In this document: in pieces, positions 29,601 through 38,344 of the stretch
Numbering within the stretch: position 1 is the stretch's first letter
Layout of the letters: the number at the start of each line of letters is the position of its first letter
Assembly (NCBI RefSeq): GCF_900258475.1
Contig: NZ_LT984887.1
Coordinates: 824,931 to 888,930 of the forward strand
Origin: Anaerococcus sp. Marseille-P3915
GTDB taxonomy: Bacteria > Bacillota > Clostridia > Tissierellales > Peptoniphilaceae
Direction: 5' to 3'
DNA: 64,000 bases
Notes under the pieces: model-generated
The model's database searches: none
Seen by the model: only the letters and a program-made list of their open reading frames with translations
Told to the model about the DNA's origin: nothing
Translations under genes and position numbers: made by a program

Positions 29601-32600
29601 TATTCTTTCCCTTTGTATTTAACACTCATACCTTCTTTAAATGGATTTTCTTCTTGCCTTGTTCTATCATTTTCTATTTGCTGATTTAAATATCCATTTA
29701 AAAGCACTTCTCTATGTTTGTCATCAAGTAAATAAGGTAAGTTGCTTAATATGTCCTTATAACTTTTATATTTTATAGCTTGATTAAAATTTAAAATATA
29801 TCCATTGTATCGTAAATTTTGTCTTAGAGTTTTTTCTTTTATATCTAAGATTAGCTCTACATCAAAGCCTTCTTTTCCATCGATTGTCTCCTTAATACTA
29901 TCTGGGATTTTTAATAGTCCTTCTTCTATTTTCTTTGATAGTAGTAAGTATTCTTCATTTTGAGGATCAAAATAGTATTCTCTTTTTTCTTTGATATCCT
30001 TATCTATTAACTTGGAAAGAACTTCTTTTTTATCTCTTATTTCTTCAATTTTTGATTTTTCTTCTTGCGATAAATTTATATTAAAAGTAATTTTATTTTC
30101 TTCATTTATATGTGCTAAATTTTGATATGCACCACTGATTTCAAGATTTTTATTAAAAACATATATATCATTATAATAATCCGGAAATTGCTGATTAAAA
30201 CTTTGAACATCTATATCATAGCCTTTCTCAAATTTTGTAACTTTATCATCAGCAATTTCAAATAATCCTTCTCTTTCCAATTCTAATACATCATTTAAAT
30301 TTGTAAGGTTTACTTCTTTCATTTTGACAGTAATTTCATCAAACAAACTGTCTATTTTTCTGCTATCCTCAAAAGATTTCCCTTTATATAAATTGTAGAT
30401 CTTTCCTTGTGAGTTTTCCTTTCTTGGATAAACTCTAATTCCTGTTTCTTCTAGTTCTATATCCTTTGTTTTCTCTTTATCTACTAAAGCATAATAATAT
30501 CCTACTTTTACTGCTAATTTATCTTCTACAATCTCTTTTGTTAATTTTTCTTCTACTTCATTTCTTAATACTTCTAAAGCTTTTAAATTGCTTCCTTTAA
30601 AGGAATGTGAAAATAGTTTTAAGTCCTTATCAAAATAGGCATCATATGAATAATATGTTATTGGATTATGGTTATTATCATATCCACTGGAAATATTTTT
30701 TATTTTTAAATATTTATTATCCTCTGTTTTAACTATATCTCCCACTTTTATAGAGAGTATCTCCTTATCATCTTCTATATTATTTTCAAGTGAATTATTT
30801 AAATATTCTCTATATCTATGTTCTATCCTAATGCCTAATTCTTTAACCTTATCTATTGACTTCATATCATCTGGAAGATTTTCCTGCTTATCGGCAACTT
30901 CTCTCATGATTTTTGCATATTCTCTTTGGAATACAGAGTTAAAACTTGCTAAGGTATTATTTCCTAAGTTTTCTCTTGCCTTTATAATTTCATTTTCTAA
31001 AACTTTATCCTTAACTAATACATCAAAAATTCTATCTTCAATTTGATTTATTGAAATTATTTTTTCATCTATCTTATTTCCTTCTATAGTTTGATTAAGT
31101 TCTATCTGACTTTTTCCTATTTGTTCATAAAGAAATTCAAAGTCTCTTTGGTTGATCTCATTTCCATCACCTATGTCTATCTTATAGTGATCAACTATTT
31201 TCCCATCTACTATATGGTTAAAATAGAATTTGGAATACCCCTCCCACTTATCAGTCATCTGCCCATATTCATCTTCTCCTAAGGTCTTATTATGAAGTCT
31301 TATCTTTTCATCTATTTCCCTTATTTCATCTAATAGTTCTTTAGTCAGCCTTTGTCCTGCATAATCTTTTTCTATTAGACTTGAACCCTCATTAAACTCA
31401 ATTATCCAATAATCATCTTTTCTATGGCTATCTAAATCAAAACCTATATTCTCTTTATTTTTATTAGGATAAAATTCCTTAAATTCTTCAAAACCATTTA
31501 CTATATCATAATCTATAACTTCTTTGTTAGAATTAACTACAATATTTGGAATATCATCATATCGACTTTGACTTTCTAAAAGGTAATATTCTCTTCCTTC
31601 TATTTCTTCCTTTTCTTTAATATAAAAAGTGTCATGTATTCCCTCAAGAATAATTCCATCGTCTAACTGGTCTAATGGTATATCTAATTGTTTTTCAAAG
31701 GCTATGGAATATATTTCTTCTTTTAAAAAGTTTGGCATAAATTCATCATAAATGATAAGTTTTCCATCATCACCTATACTTGCTACAGACTGTCCTTGAT
31801 AATAATATATAGAACTATTATTTGTTCTTTCTATATATACATCATTATCAGTTGGAGGCAAATCATCTTGATAATTTATATACTCCTGGCTTTCTTTTTC
31901 TGTTTTATTTATTTCCTGATCTGTTTTTTTCTTCCTATTTTCTTCAAAACTTTCTTCATCTATATATCTATTCTTTTTAATAAGGTCATTAATTCTTCTT
32001 GCAACATTAGACCAAGATAGTAGTATTTCTTTTGCATTACCTTTATTATATTTTATTCCCTTCGCATCGTGCCACTCACCACTTTCTCTTGCAGCAGATA
32101 GTGCATGAGAACTTCCACCTACGCCATATTCATTTTTCAAGAAATCTGCTTGTTCTTTTAAATCATGCTTTTCAGTAAAAAATTCATATATTCTTTTCTT
32201 TCCATCAGAAAACCCGCTTCCTCTTTTTAGGCTTTCATCTATTTCATCTTGTGTTATAAAACTCTGAATAGGTGCAATATCCTTTAAATTTGACCTATAT
32301 AATTTTCTTTCTATTTCTAAATCATTGATATCATTATAGATTTTAGATAATTTATAATGATGAAATCTTAAAATATCAGGATTAATCTTATATTCTTCTA
32401 AAAATACCTCGTATTCTTTTCTGAGTTTATTTATAAAATTTTTATCTTCAAGTTTTTTCCCGAGATTTTCTTTTTCATCTGGGAAGCCTCTTCCTTTTAT
32501 ATCATTAAGAATCGCTAAATATCTATCCTTAGTTTCATCAGTAAGATCTCTCTTTAAATACAATAATTTTTCTGCTATTTTTTCTCTTTCATATGTCGCA

Positions 32601-34294
32601 CTTTCTACAATCTCAACATTGCTAGCAAATTCTCCTCTATCTAATAAATTATTAATATTATTAGCTAAATCTTTCCAAGAAACTATTTGCCCTTCTCTAT
32701 ATCTTGCCTCATCTCCATCTTTAAAAATTGCTCCTTCCTTTCCAAACCATGCAGATATCTTTCTTCCTTCAATTTCAAGACCATTGGCTCCCCTATATAT
32801 TTCTTTCAAAAAGTTTGCCTGTTCTTCTAAAGATTTACCCTTAGAAAATTCTGCTATTACTGCTAATCTTCCATCTTCATGATTTCCTCCATGTATTAAA
32901 AATGTATCTATTTCTCTTTGACTTATTGGATTTGAGAAGGATATTTGCTCTCCATGATTTTTAGCAGAAAAAAAGGAAGTAGACTCTACTTCCTCATTTT
33001 TTAGATTAGGATTATCTCCCTTTCCCCTATTTCTTGTAGGGTCATATCCATGTTCTTCTTCAATCTCAGATATTTCAGATAGTCCTCTTCTTTCAGTTCT
33101 TCTGTCAGACCCCAAGTTTCCATCATTTTGACTTCTTCCCTCGTGATAAAGTCCTCTATCTCTTTTTCCTTTGATAGAAGATGATCCATCAATGTCCCTT
33201 GCAAATACATTATCTGATAATCCTCTTCTTTGTTCTCCTTGAGAAAGTTCAATCTCATCCTTCCCCATCTGTTGAGTTTCTTTAAATCTATTTCCTTGGG
33301 AATTGCCATATTGGGTATTAGGACTTCCATGCCTTCCTCCAATTCTTCCATCTTGTATGTCCCTCCCTGTCTCTCGAAGGAATTCTCCTTGACGATTGGT
33401 GTGTAAATCCCCTCCTCCATGAGGTATTCCTTGCCTGCCAATGTTAATTTCTCTTTCATCTTCCAAGCCTCCTTTAAAATTTATTTCACCGTTTATATCA
33501 GAACTTAATTTATTATAACGCTCCTTAAGCTCTTTTGTCTGCTCCAAATCTTTTCTTTCTTGAATTTTCTCTAAAATTTCTAATCTTTTTATTTCACTTC
33601 CCAAATCAAGTAAGATATTTTTACTTATATTAGCACTTATACTTAATACTTTGTCTATGTCCGAACTTGATATTTTAGACAGTAAAGATAAGTTTTCTTC
33701 TTTTAGCTGATATGAGACCTCCATTCTCTCGCTTATAGAAATTTTTACGGATTCTTTTAACAAATTAAAAAGGTCTACCTTTTGAATGCTTTTTAAACTT
33801 TCATCAGATAGACTTTCTAAAATTTTATTGAATTTTCCTCTAACATTACTTTCTACTAAGGCAGCAATTTTATCTTCTTGGCTTAATAGAAGCTTACTAT
33901 CTTTTTCTTTAAACTTATCTATCATTTCATCTAGTAAGTTTAAATGCTTTTTGCTATCATATTTCCATAACTTTACCTCAGAAATATTATGATTAATACT
34001 TACTGTTTGCCTTATGTCGAAGATATATTTTATCCTTCCACTATCTATATCTAAAAGTGGTATTCCTTTTTCGCCTCTTTTAACGCTTCTACCTATACTT
34101 TTCCAATAATCAAATTCTGCACAGGCTGTTGCTTTTGGATCCATATTGTATATAGATATTTGATGTATATATGGATACTTATAGTTATTGCCTGATACCT
34201 TTAAATATTCCTCATATTTTTTTATATCTTTCTTAAATTCTTCTTTTGCAAGATAGATTGTTCTACTTAAATCTACTATATCATATCTTGGCAT
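23609..34294 (-). CDS. Giant polyvalent protein: ArdC-like N-terminus, N6-adenine methylase, SNF2/DEAH helicase
   Basis: At 3561 aa this is one of the largest genes in the element. Residues 1-110 resemble the ArdC/zincin-associated N-terminus ([18 protein letters not shown]). Two similar 100-residue repeats lie at about 480-580 and 680-790 (beginning [15 protein letters not shown] and [15 protein letters not shown]). A methylase domain has [12 protein letters not shown] near 1875 and IGNIPFG near 1935. A superfamily-2 helicase has [11 protein letters not shown] near 2575, VDEAHAYKN near 2738, [13 protein letters not shown] near 3040 and [12 protein letters not shown] near 3070. Near 3500 is an acidic [17 protein letters not shown] segment. 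Such proteins are carried by Tn1549-like ICEs and are thought to protect or remodel incoming DNA. The start at 34294 follows GAGGAGGGATAAA; an ATG five codons upstream overlaps that site. Confidence 0.88.
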   Translation of the reverse strand: MPRYDIVDLSRTIYLAKEEFKKDIKKYEEYLKVSGNNYKYPYIHQISIYNMDPKATACAEFDYWKSIGRSVKRGEKGIPLLDIDSGRIKYIFDIRQTVSINHNISEVKLWKYDSKKHLNLLDEMIDKFKEKDSKLLLSQEDKIAALVESNVRGKFNKILESLSDESLKSIQKVDLFNLLKESVKISISERMEVSYQLKEENLSLLSKISSSDIDKVLSISANISKNILLDLGSEIKRLEILEKIQERKDLEQTKELKERYNKLSSDINGEINFKGGLEDEREINIGRQGIPHGGGDLHTNRQGEFLRETGRDIQDGRIGGRHGSPNTQYGNSQGNRFKETQQMGKDEIELSQGEQRRGLSDNVFARDIDGSSSIKGKRDRGLYHEGRSQNDGNLGSDRRTERRGLSEISEIEEEHGYDPTRNRGKGDNPNLKNEEVESTSFFSAKNHGEQISFSNPISQREIDTFLIHGGNHEDGRLAVIAEFSKGKSLEEQANFLKEIYRGANGLEIEGRKISAWFGKEGAIFKDGDEARYREGQIVSWKDLANNINNLLDRGEFASNVEIVESATYEREKIAEKLLYLKRDLTDETKDRYLAILNDIKGRGFPDEKENLGKKLEDKNFINKLRKEYEVFLEEYKINPDILRFHHYKLSKIYNDINDLEIERKLYRSNLKDIAPIQSFITQDEIDESLKRGSGFSDGKKRIYEFFTEKHDLKEQADFLKNEYGVGGSSHALSAARESGEWHDAKGIKYNKGNAKEILLSWSNVARRINDLIKKNRYIDEESFEENRKKKTDQEINKTEKESQEYINYQDDLPPTDNDVYIERTNNSSIYYYQGQSVASIGDDGKLIIYDEFMPNFLKEEIYSIAFEKQLDIPLDQLDDGIILEGIHDTFYIKEKEEIEGREYYLLESQSRYDDIPNIVVNSNKEVIDYDIVNGFEEFKEFYPNKNKENIGFDLDSHRKDDYWIIEFNEGSSLIEKDYAGQRLTKELLDEIREIDEKIRLHNKTLGEDEYGQMTDKWEGYSKFYFNHIVDGKIVDHYKIDIGDGNEINQRDFEFLYEQIGKSQIELNQTIEGNKIDEKIISINQIEDRIFDVLVKDKVLENEIIKARENLGNNTLASFNSVFQREYAKIMREVADKQENLPDDMKSIDKVKELGIRIEHRYREYLNNSLENNIEDDKEILSIKVGDIVKTEDNKYLKIKNISSGYDNNHNPITYYSYDAYFDKDLKLFSHSFKGSNLKALEVLRNEVEEKLTKEIVEDKLAVKVGYYYALVDKEKTKDIELEETGIRVYPRKENSQGKIYNLYKGKSFEDSRKIDSLFDEITVKMKEVNLTNLNDVLELEREGLFEIADDKVTKFEKGYDIDVQSFNQQFPDYYNDIYVFNKNLEISGAYQNLAHINEENKITFNINLSQEEKSKIEEIRDKKEVLSKLIDKDIKEKREYYFDPQNEEYLLLSKKIEEGLLKIPDSIKETIDGKEGFDVELILDIKEKTLRQNLRYNGYILNFNQAIKYKSYKDILSNLPYLLDDKHREVLLNGYLNQQIENDRTRQEENPFKEGMSVKYKGKEYTITAINDTTSPKTIELEDSTGLMNGFITGSETILFNDYKDLDLEVYKSSEKQSIDKEELVEQISFEDIDNNNEEKVKKDNSGLLYKSLDVINNKSSLVANQFIVSVDNEKEEFLVYSSSNPKNHREFTLPFSYLKGIDKIDGDGNALKLTTHRKETIDKKLEEYKEWKENNDLIRTDRENIEGVSEVSLENYKIINEEENLPPSQRLKNNIEAINVLKALEKENRSARKDEQEILAKYIGWGGLSDVFDEEKEGQWLDARNFLKENLTGEEYNRARESTLTAFYTPKVVIDSIYESLSNLGFEKGNILEPSAGTGRFIGNLPEEMKESNFYGVELDRISGQIAKELYPNANIQIKGFEETNFSNNLFDVAIGNIPFGEFKVADREYERNNFLIHDYFFAKTLDKVRDGGIIAFITSSGTMDKKSEDVRRYISERAEFLGAIRLPNTTFKGVAGTEVTSDIIFLKKRDRLLKIDEDWIKLDKDQKGLIYNKYFVDNPQMVIGTMEEIPSRFGTSLACIENKDISLEEGLKKAIKNIQGMYEEAQINDDLGEETIPADDSVKNYSFALVDDEIYFRENSIMQRISLNQKDKDKVKEYLRLNESLRKVITYQKEDYSDEEIKKEQENLNKFYDDFNSKHGRLNSKTNKKLFREDANFSLISTLEKLDKEGNFIGKSDIFNKRTIKKAVIIDHTDRAIDALVLSISQKGKINFDYMEELTGKTRDKLIEELKGEIFLNLDSFEPNDINPFKSAKDLGDFSRPYVSADEYLSGNIRDKIEVVDSYIKNIEKELGKEENLEDSKLLKKELEELHFQKAKLVEVMPKALDASEITVRMGATWIPEQDYKKFMFDLLKTPVSSRWNIDIKYSDFTGEYRVEGKSSDKDNDLASFTYGTNRVNAYKLIEDTLNLRDTKVFDQVEDSDGKKKSMLNQKETMLARSKQEMIKEEFKSWIFDDVERRNRLVEDYNERFNSIRQREYDGSNLTFEGMNPEIELRAHQKDAIARGLFGGNTLLAHEVGAGKTFEMIGIAMESKRLGMSNKSMFVVPNHIVEQFGREFNELYPGANVLCATEKDFTPDRRKRFCSRIATGSFDAVIIGHSQFEKIPISKERQEYELQGQIDEIIDYIDEYKRERDQRFTVKQLEKTKKKLETKLEKLNADYKKDDVVTFEELGVDKLFVDEAHAYKNLYLFSKMRNVAGITSTDSQKSSDMLMKCRYMDEITNNKGLVFATGTPVSNSMAELYTMQRYLQYDELKKMKLQHFDSWASTFGETITAIELNPEGNGYRSKTRFAKFYNLPELMNTVKGFMDIKTADVLNLPTPIAHYETIKTKPTEEQKEILETFSERADKVRNKEVDASVDNMLLITNDGKKMALDQRLINPLLSDDPNSKVNACVSNVFSIWDKYKDKKSAQLIFCDMSTPSSDFNIYDDIKTKLIDMGVPENEIEFIHKAKNNMEKDAIFDKVRKGEIRVLLGSTQKMGAGTNAQDKLIAIHDLDIPWRPADLSQRAGRIVRQGNENKEVHIFRYVTENTFDAYLFQTLENKQKYISQIMTSKTPVRVAEDVDEATLNYAEIKALATGNPLIKEKMDLDVEVSKLKMLESNFKSNLYKLEDKVVKFYPKEIERLKERIENLKEDIKNVEPYRELDKNLKEDNKFTSLIIDGKKYIDKKIAGEFLLNKIKGVKIYREMDKDGEKIGEYRNFGLSIKYDSFFNKYNFILKGKGEYRGEFGTDEIGNITRMDNVLDKLPERLENTISKLKDTEEQFQTAKIEIQKTFPQAELLKDKTLRLAEVNNLLDMGKSEDISQDNPLLEEVKEELIDFLNREYDEENRLEDFDTIFPDLTDIGVAYTTTPDEKHEIQVSLDLINYKMNTYVDKNLIDSFQYTYDPLDASDLKELVKIKTSIGFWNFSELVSVNEEKLREVMGLEIDDDGNFYDPLSKDMDLDGIIDRNDADFRDSKVQEIGDFERKEKTSIMDKLKEYKGNLVVNNNIKEINNSEPCGR

Positions 34295-34435
34295 TTTATC
34301 CCTCCTCATTATAGTGATAAAAATGAACTAAATTTTTATATATTTATTTATTAAACTTTATTTCTTTCTATTTTTTAAATTTCTGTAAGCAAAAGATAAC
34401 TTTAAAATGTCATTTACGCTATCTTTTTATTGCAA

Positions 34436-34471
34436 TAAAAAAACGATTGGAATTTTTTACTTTTCTAATCG
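34436..34471 (-). terminator. Terminator downstream of toxN
   Basis: On the minus strand CGATT pairs with AATCG over an A/T-rich inner stem, followed by TTTTTTT. It lies 18 bases past the toxin stop and isolates the toxin unit from the giant gene. Confidence 0.55.
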
Positions 34472-34488
34472 CTTTAATTGCCTTTATT

Positions 34489-35049
34489 CTATTGCTTCCA
34501 ATCCAACATTGCTTTTTCTAACTTTGAAAAATTGCAATTTGCTCTTCTTATAATTCCTGTTTTCTTTTGCTTTTTGTATATTTTTTCCACCTTTATCAAG
34601 ACCTTTGTTTTTATTTTTAAACAAAAAGCGTATTCTTTTTGAAATAAGTCTTTATATCTAATATCCTCAAGTTCGTTAAAATCAATTCTTTCATAACAAT
34701 CAGTCGGTACAGGAATCATTTTCTTAATATCCAATATAGATAATATGTGCATTTTTTCTCTATCAGAATAATATTTGTAGATATCTCCATCTATAGTAAT
34801 ACTATTATCGATCACTTCATAAATCAAAAAATGCTCATCAGAAACATTCTTCCATTTTTTATGTTTTTCCTTTGCAGAAGAAATTGGAATAAAATAATTA
34901 TAATTTTCTATACCAACAATAATTCCAACAAATGGTTTTATACTGTTTCTATACGATGGGTTGTAATAAACTTCTGAATCTACTTTATTTAGATGTTCAA
35001 GGTAATCAGAGTTTACAGTATAAAATCCATATTTTATAACTTCTACCAT
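34489..35049 (-). CDS. toxN: Type III toxin endoribonuclease, ToxN/AbiQ family
   Basis: A 186-aa protein with the ToxN/AbiQ layout: an N-terminal YGFYTVNSDYLEHL strand-helix, a core beginning FVGIIVGIENYNYFIPISS that matches the 'F-GI-I-----Y--PL-S' signature, then KWKNVSDE and a C-terminal helical part. Members cleave RNA and are held inactive by repeats of their own antitoxin RNA. The immediately upstream RNA repeats, terminator and promoter (35065-35215) fit exactly, which makes the assignment stronger than the protein alone. Such systems work in phage abortive infection and in element maintenance. A good Shine-Dalgarno (TTTAGGAG) precedes the ATG. Confidence 0.82.
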   Translation of the reverse strand: MVEVIKYGFYTVNSDYLEHLNKVDSEVYYNPSYRNSIKPFVGIIVGIENYNYFIPISSAKEKHKKWKNVSDEHFLIYEVIDNSITIDGDIYKYYSDREKMHILSILDIKKMIPVPTDCYERIDFNELEDIRYKDLFQKEYAFCLKIKTKVLIKVEKIYKKQKKTGIIRRANCNFSKLEKAMLDWKQ

Positions 35050-35060
35050 TATTTTCTCCT

Positions 35061-35089
35061 AAAAAAACAGAGAGGTTTAATCCTCTCTG
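35061..35089 (-). terminator. Intrinsic terminator between antitoxin RNA and toxN
   Basis: On the minus strand CAGAGAGG pairs with CCTCTCTG around a six-base loop, followed by TTTTTTT. In type III systems such a terminator lets most transcripts stop as antitoxin RNA, while leaky readthrough makes the toxin. It ends 12 bases before the toxN start. Confidence 0.82.
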
Positions 35090-35093
35090 CTTG

Positions 35094-35176
35094 CTTTAAT
35101 GCTTCACCTTTGGGATATAGGTAGTGAGACACCTTCTTTAATGCTCCACCTTTAACGGTAGTGGGACACCATCTTT
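35094..35176 (-). ncRNA. toxI: Type III antitoxin RNA (ToxI-like), two tandem repeats
   Basis: Two imperfect direct repeats of about 41-42 bases lie at 35136-35176 and 35094-35135. On the minus strand each begins AAAGA-GGTGTC-CACTACC and ends AAAGGTG-AGCATT. The variable middle is a few bases long. A strong promoter lies just upstream and the terminator just downstream. The repeats are expected to be cut by ToxN into pseudoknotted units that inhibit it. Two units is on the low side for the family. Confidence 0.78.
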
Positions 35177-35186
35177 ATCTGATAAG

Positions 35187-35215
35187 AGTATAACATATAT
35201 TCATAGTAATATCAA
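35187..35215 (-). promoter_or_regulatory. Promoter of the antitoxin RNA-toxN unit
   Basis: TTGATA (35210-35215) and TATACT (35187-35192) are 17 bases apart on the minus strand, close to consensus. Transcription would start about 5-10 bases before the first repeat. Confidence 0.75.
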
Positions 35216-35327
35216 ATAAGTAAATTTCCTAATGCCTACTCATTTATCACTTATATTATACCCTATTTCTTTCATAAATCACTCCTTTCTTCATTCCTAT
35301 AACCGTATTCAATTTTTTATAATCAAT

Positions 35328-37034
35328 TTACTTATAATATTTACCTATGGTATTTTTTATTTCTTCTTCAATTTCTTTTAAAAAAATCACTTTATTTTCC
35401 TTACCCTTTGCTATATCACTTAATCTCATTTCCCATTTTGCTGTTGTCTTTGGAGATTTAAACTCATCTATAACTATAGTAACTAGGTTTAATCCCTTCC
35501 TAGTTGATATTAGGTTTTTCTTTTCTCTTTTTATATAACCTTTGTATATCAAATTTTCTATTATTCCCGCTCTTGTAGCAGGAGTACCAAGTCCTTTTCT
35601 TTCAACTTCGACATCCTTAACTAATTCATCATTTCCAGCTATTTCCATAGCTTTTAAGAGTGTGTTTTCAGTGAAGTGTTTAGGTGGTTTTGTATATTTC
35701 TCTTTTATATCTTTATTTTCAATATATAAAAGATCTCCTATTTTTACATCGGGAAGTTGTATATCTTCTTTCTTCTTTGATTTATATTCTTCTAAATATT
35801 TTGTAAACCCTTCTTCTGCAATTATTTTATAAGTGTTTATAAATTCAAACCCGTCAAATTCAGCCACTATCTTTGTTGTATTTTCTACAAGTGGATATCC
35901 AAAACTTGCATAGAGTTTATTTGTTATAAGTCTATATACTTTGGCTTCACTTTCCGGAAGATTTGAAATATCCTTATTTAATGAACTTATCGTTGGAATT
36001 ATTGCATGATGATCTGTAACTTTTTCAGAATTAAAAACTACCTTAATTCTTTCTGTGTCAAAATCATTTTTTCCTATAATATTATTTACAGTGCTTTCTA
36101 TCATGTCTACTGTCAGATATCTTGAATCTGTTCGTGGATAGGTAATATACTTCTTTTCATACAGGCTTTGGGCATAATCTAGTGTTTGTTTTGCACTGTA
36201 TCCAAAATACTTATTACATTCTCTTTGAAGTGTTGTTAGGTCAAAGGGCAGATTAGGCTTTGTAATCTTTTCTTTTTTAATTACATCGGTTATTTCAATT
36301 TTTTCTCCGATTAAATTTTTAAGCTGCTCTGCCACTATCTTGTCATCAATTCTATCTGTCGACAGTGTAAATCCATTCATGGAAATCTCCACTGTATAAT
36401 ATTTTTCTTTTTTAAAACTATTTATCTCATCATCTCTATTCACAATCATTGATAAAGTTGGTGTTTGTACTCTGCCTACACTATAATTTTCATTATATAG
36501 ACAGGAGTAAAGTCTACTTATGTTCATTCCAACAAGCCAATCAGCTATGGCACGAGCCTTAGCTGAATCAAAAAGATTATCATAATTACTTCCATCTTTT
36601 AAGTTGCTAAATCCTTCTTTTATGGAAGAGTCTTCCATTGAGGAAATCCAAAGACGTTTCATTTTCTTCTTACAATTTGCCATCATATATACAAGTCTAA
36701 AGATAGCTTCTCCTTCTCTACCAGCATCACAAGCATTAATAATGGTGTCAACTTCATTACTATTCATTAGTCTTTTAAGAATATTAAACTGTTTTTTAGT
36801 TGTCTTCGTTACCTCATACTTATATTCTTTTGGGATAATAGGTAAATCTTCAATTCTCCACTTCTTATATCTTTCATCATACACATCAGGATTTGCCATT
36901 TGTACTAAATGCCCAACACACCATGAAACAATGTATCCATTCCCCTCATAATATCCATTATTTCTATTTTTTGCTCCTATAACTTTTGCTATTGATGCTG
37001 CAACACTTGGTTTTTCTGCGATTACTAATTTCAT
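35328..37034 (-). CDS. topB: DNA topoisomerase III
   Basis: This type IA topoisomerase of 568 aa begins MKLVIAEKPSVA (Toprim domain). The acidic triad region reads INACDAGREGE near residue 105, and the catalytic Tyr lies in YPRTDSRYL near 300. It is shorter than chromosomal TopB and lacks C-terminal zinc fingers, as is normal for Tn1549-type element copies. It is thought to resolve intermediates during element processing or transfer. Confidence 0.95.
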   Translation of the reverse strand: MKLVIAEKPSVAASIAKVIGAKNRNNGYYEGNGYIVSWCVGHLVQMANPDVYDERYKKWRIEDLPIIPKEYKYEVTKTTKKQFNILKRLMNSNEVDTIINACDAGREGEAIFRLVYMMANCKKKMKRLWISSMEDSSIKEGFSNLKDGSNYDNLFDSAKARAIADWLVGMNISRLYSCLYNENYSVGRVQTPTLSMIVNRDDEINSFKKEKYYTVEISMNGFTLSTDRIDDKIVAEQLKNLIGEKIEITDVIKKEKITKPNLPFDLTTLQRECNKYFGYSAKQTLDYAQSLYEKKYITYPRTDSRYLTVDMIESTVNNIIGKNDFDTERIKVVFNSEKVTDHHAIIPTISSLNKDISNLPESEAKVYRLITNKLYASFGYPLVENTTKIVAEFDGFEFINTYKIIAEEGFTKYLEEYKSKKKEDIQLPDVKIGDLLYIENKDIKEKYTKPPKHFTENTLLKAMEIAGNDELVKDVEVERKGLGTPATRAGIIENLIYKGYIKREKKNLISTRKGLNLVTIVIDEFKSPKTTAKWEMRLSDIAKGKENKVIFLKEIEEEIKNTIGKYYK

Positions 37035-37057
37035 TTTTCCTCCTTTAATTTTTTAAT

Positions 37058-37096
37058 AAAAAAATGAGAGATTAAATTTTCAATCCCTCATCTTTT
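37058..37096. terminator. Hairpin terminator upstream of topB
   Basis: ATGAGAGATT (37064-37073) pairs with AATCCCTCAT (37082-37091) with one mismatch, with A/T tracts on both sides. It could end leftward transcripts from the DUF4366 operon before topB. Confidence 0.65.
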
Positions 37097-37103
37097 TATA
37101 GCT

Positions 37104-37244
37104 CTACTGATTTTTTATTTTTTCTATAATATTTATTCCATTATCTATTACATCTTCAAACTTTATGTCTCTAGCATAAAGATTTTTCTTCGAATAAGAA
37201 TTCCATCTGTATAAAAAAGCTTGATCCGTTTTTAGCATTCTCAT
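37104..37244 (-). pseudogene. Short gene remnant between topB and DUF4366
   Basis: A 46-codon open frame starts MRMLKTDQAFLYRW and ends KIKNQ, with coding-like composition. The same frame stays open ten codons upstream of the ATG, with no start or Shine-Dalgarno, which suggests the 3' end of a gene that has lost its front. I do not recognise the family. The rest of 37245-37450 shows nothing beyond AT-rich sequence. Confidence 0.3.
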
Positions 37245-37450
37245 TAAACTTATGATTTTATCTATATCAAATTCTTAATTATACAATCAATCATTTCAAC
37301 TTAGCTTTACTTATATATTAAGTTTGTGCTGTCGTTTTGTTCATCGTTTTTTATTAAAGTTCCAGAATTCTAATTGTACTTTTTTTATAAATTTACACGA
37401 TAATTGAGTTTATTGTTGTCCTTAATCTACTGCTTAAATCATTGAGAAGA

Positions 37451-38329
37451 TTAAAATTCATCTTCATCTGGAATAATTTCTGTATCTTCCTTATCTTCAA
37501 GATCATAATCCTCCCCTTCAGATTCATAATCATCTTCTAATTCATTATAATCTTGCTCCTCTTCAAAACTTTCCTCTTCATTTTTTTTATAGATTTTGAA
37601 GTAATATCCTGCACCCATTACACCAACAATAATTAAACCCATAAATAAATAAAGTCCTACCCCTGATTTCTTTTCTTCTTTCTCCTCTTTCTTCGGTTTT
37701 TCCTCCACCGGTTCTTCTTTTTTCACTACTTCTTCTTTTGGCTTTACTTCACTTTCTCCTTCAATCATATTTAGTAGATCTTGTTCTCCAACTTCTGTTA
37801 GTAATTGTACATTTTCTTGATTTTCCGAATGATCTACAATGAGGTGCATAGTTTTTCCACTCTTTGTTTGAAAGGTTAAAAATTGTCTAACATCTATTGG
37901 ATTTTCCTTTTTTTCATCTCTTGATGTTTGATCTTCTACTTTCGGTGTAATATCCTGTCCATTTTTATCTACATTTTCTATAACTGTTCCTCTTGCCTTA
38001 TTTTCTTTTGTAGCTAATGGATTAATTGCTTTAGTATTGCCACCTTTAACAAGTTTAGATGGCTTTTCTTTTTTATCTACTTGCTCATTTTTTATGTTAT
38101 TTTCTTGTATTTTCGGCACTTCCTGATAAGGAATTTTTTGACTCTCATTAGATGGTTCATATATATCTTCATCAAATAAGCTTTCTAATTCTTTACTTTT
38201 TTCTGGCAAATAAATATCATTTGACTGATTTTTTATTTCATTTTCATTGCTCTTAGCTATGGATATGCTTGGCATACTGAATAGTAAAAGGAGTAGCACT
38301 AAGGCTACCCCTAATCTTTTTTTCTTCAT
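37451..38329 (-). CDS. DUF4366 (CD1107-type) mobile-element membrane protein
   Basis: At 292 aa it has a signal peptide (KKKRLGVALVLLLLLFSMPSISIA), a long disordered, lysine/glutamate-rich linker, a compact domain around residues 145-190 (FLTFQTKSGKTMHLIVDH), one transmembrane helix near 230-250 and a very acidic tail. This is the CD1107/DUF4366 family found next to NlpC/P60 proteins in Clostridium-type conjugative transposons. It is probably an envelope part of the transfer channel. It follows the LRR protein by 15 bases. Confidence 0.82.
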   Translation of the reverse strand: MKKKRLGVALVLLLLLFSMPSISIAKSNENEIKNQSNDIYLPEKSKELESLFDEDIYEPSNESQKIPYQEVPKIQENNIKNEQVDKKEKPSKLVKGGNTKAINPLATKENKARGTVIENVDKNGQDITPKVEDQTSRDEKKENPIDVRQFLTFQTKSGKTMHLIVDHSENQENVQLLTEVGEQDLLNMIEGESEVKPKEEVVKKEEPVEEKPKKEEKEEKKSGVGLYLFMGLIIVGVMGAGYYFKIYKKNEEESFEEEQDYNELEDDYESEGEDYDLEDKEDTEIIPDEDEF

Positions 38330-38344
38330 AATTCTCTCCTTTTC

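Noticed and set aside
33001..33459. 152-codon open frame on the minus strand
   Set aside because: It lies inside the giant polyvalent gene in another frame on the same strand, over a low-complexity glycine/arginine-rich region; no independent start signal or family.
35094..35176. Tandem repeats suggestive of a small CRISPR array
   Set aside because: Only two units, no spacer-repeat alternation and no cas genes; the promoter, terminator and ToxN-like gene explain them as a type III antitoxin RNA.
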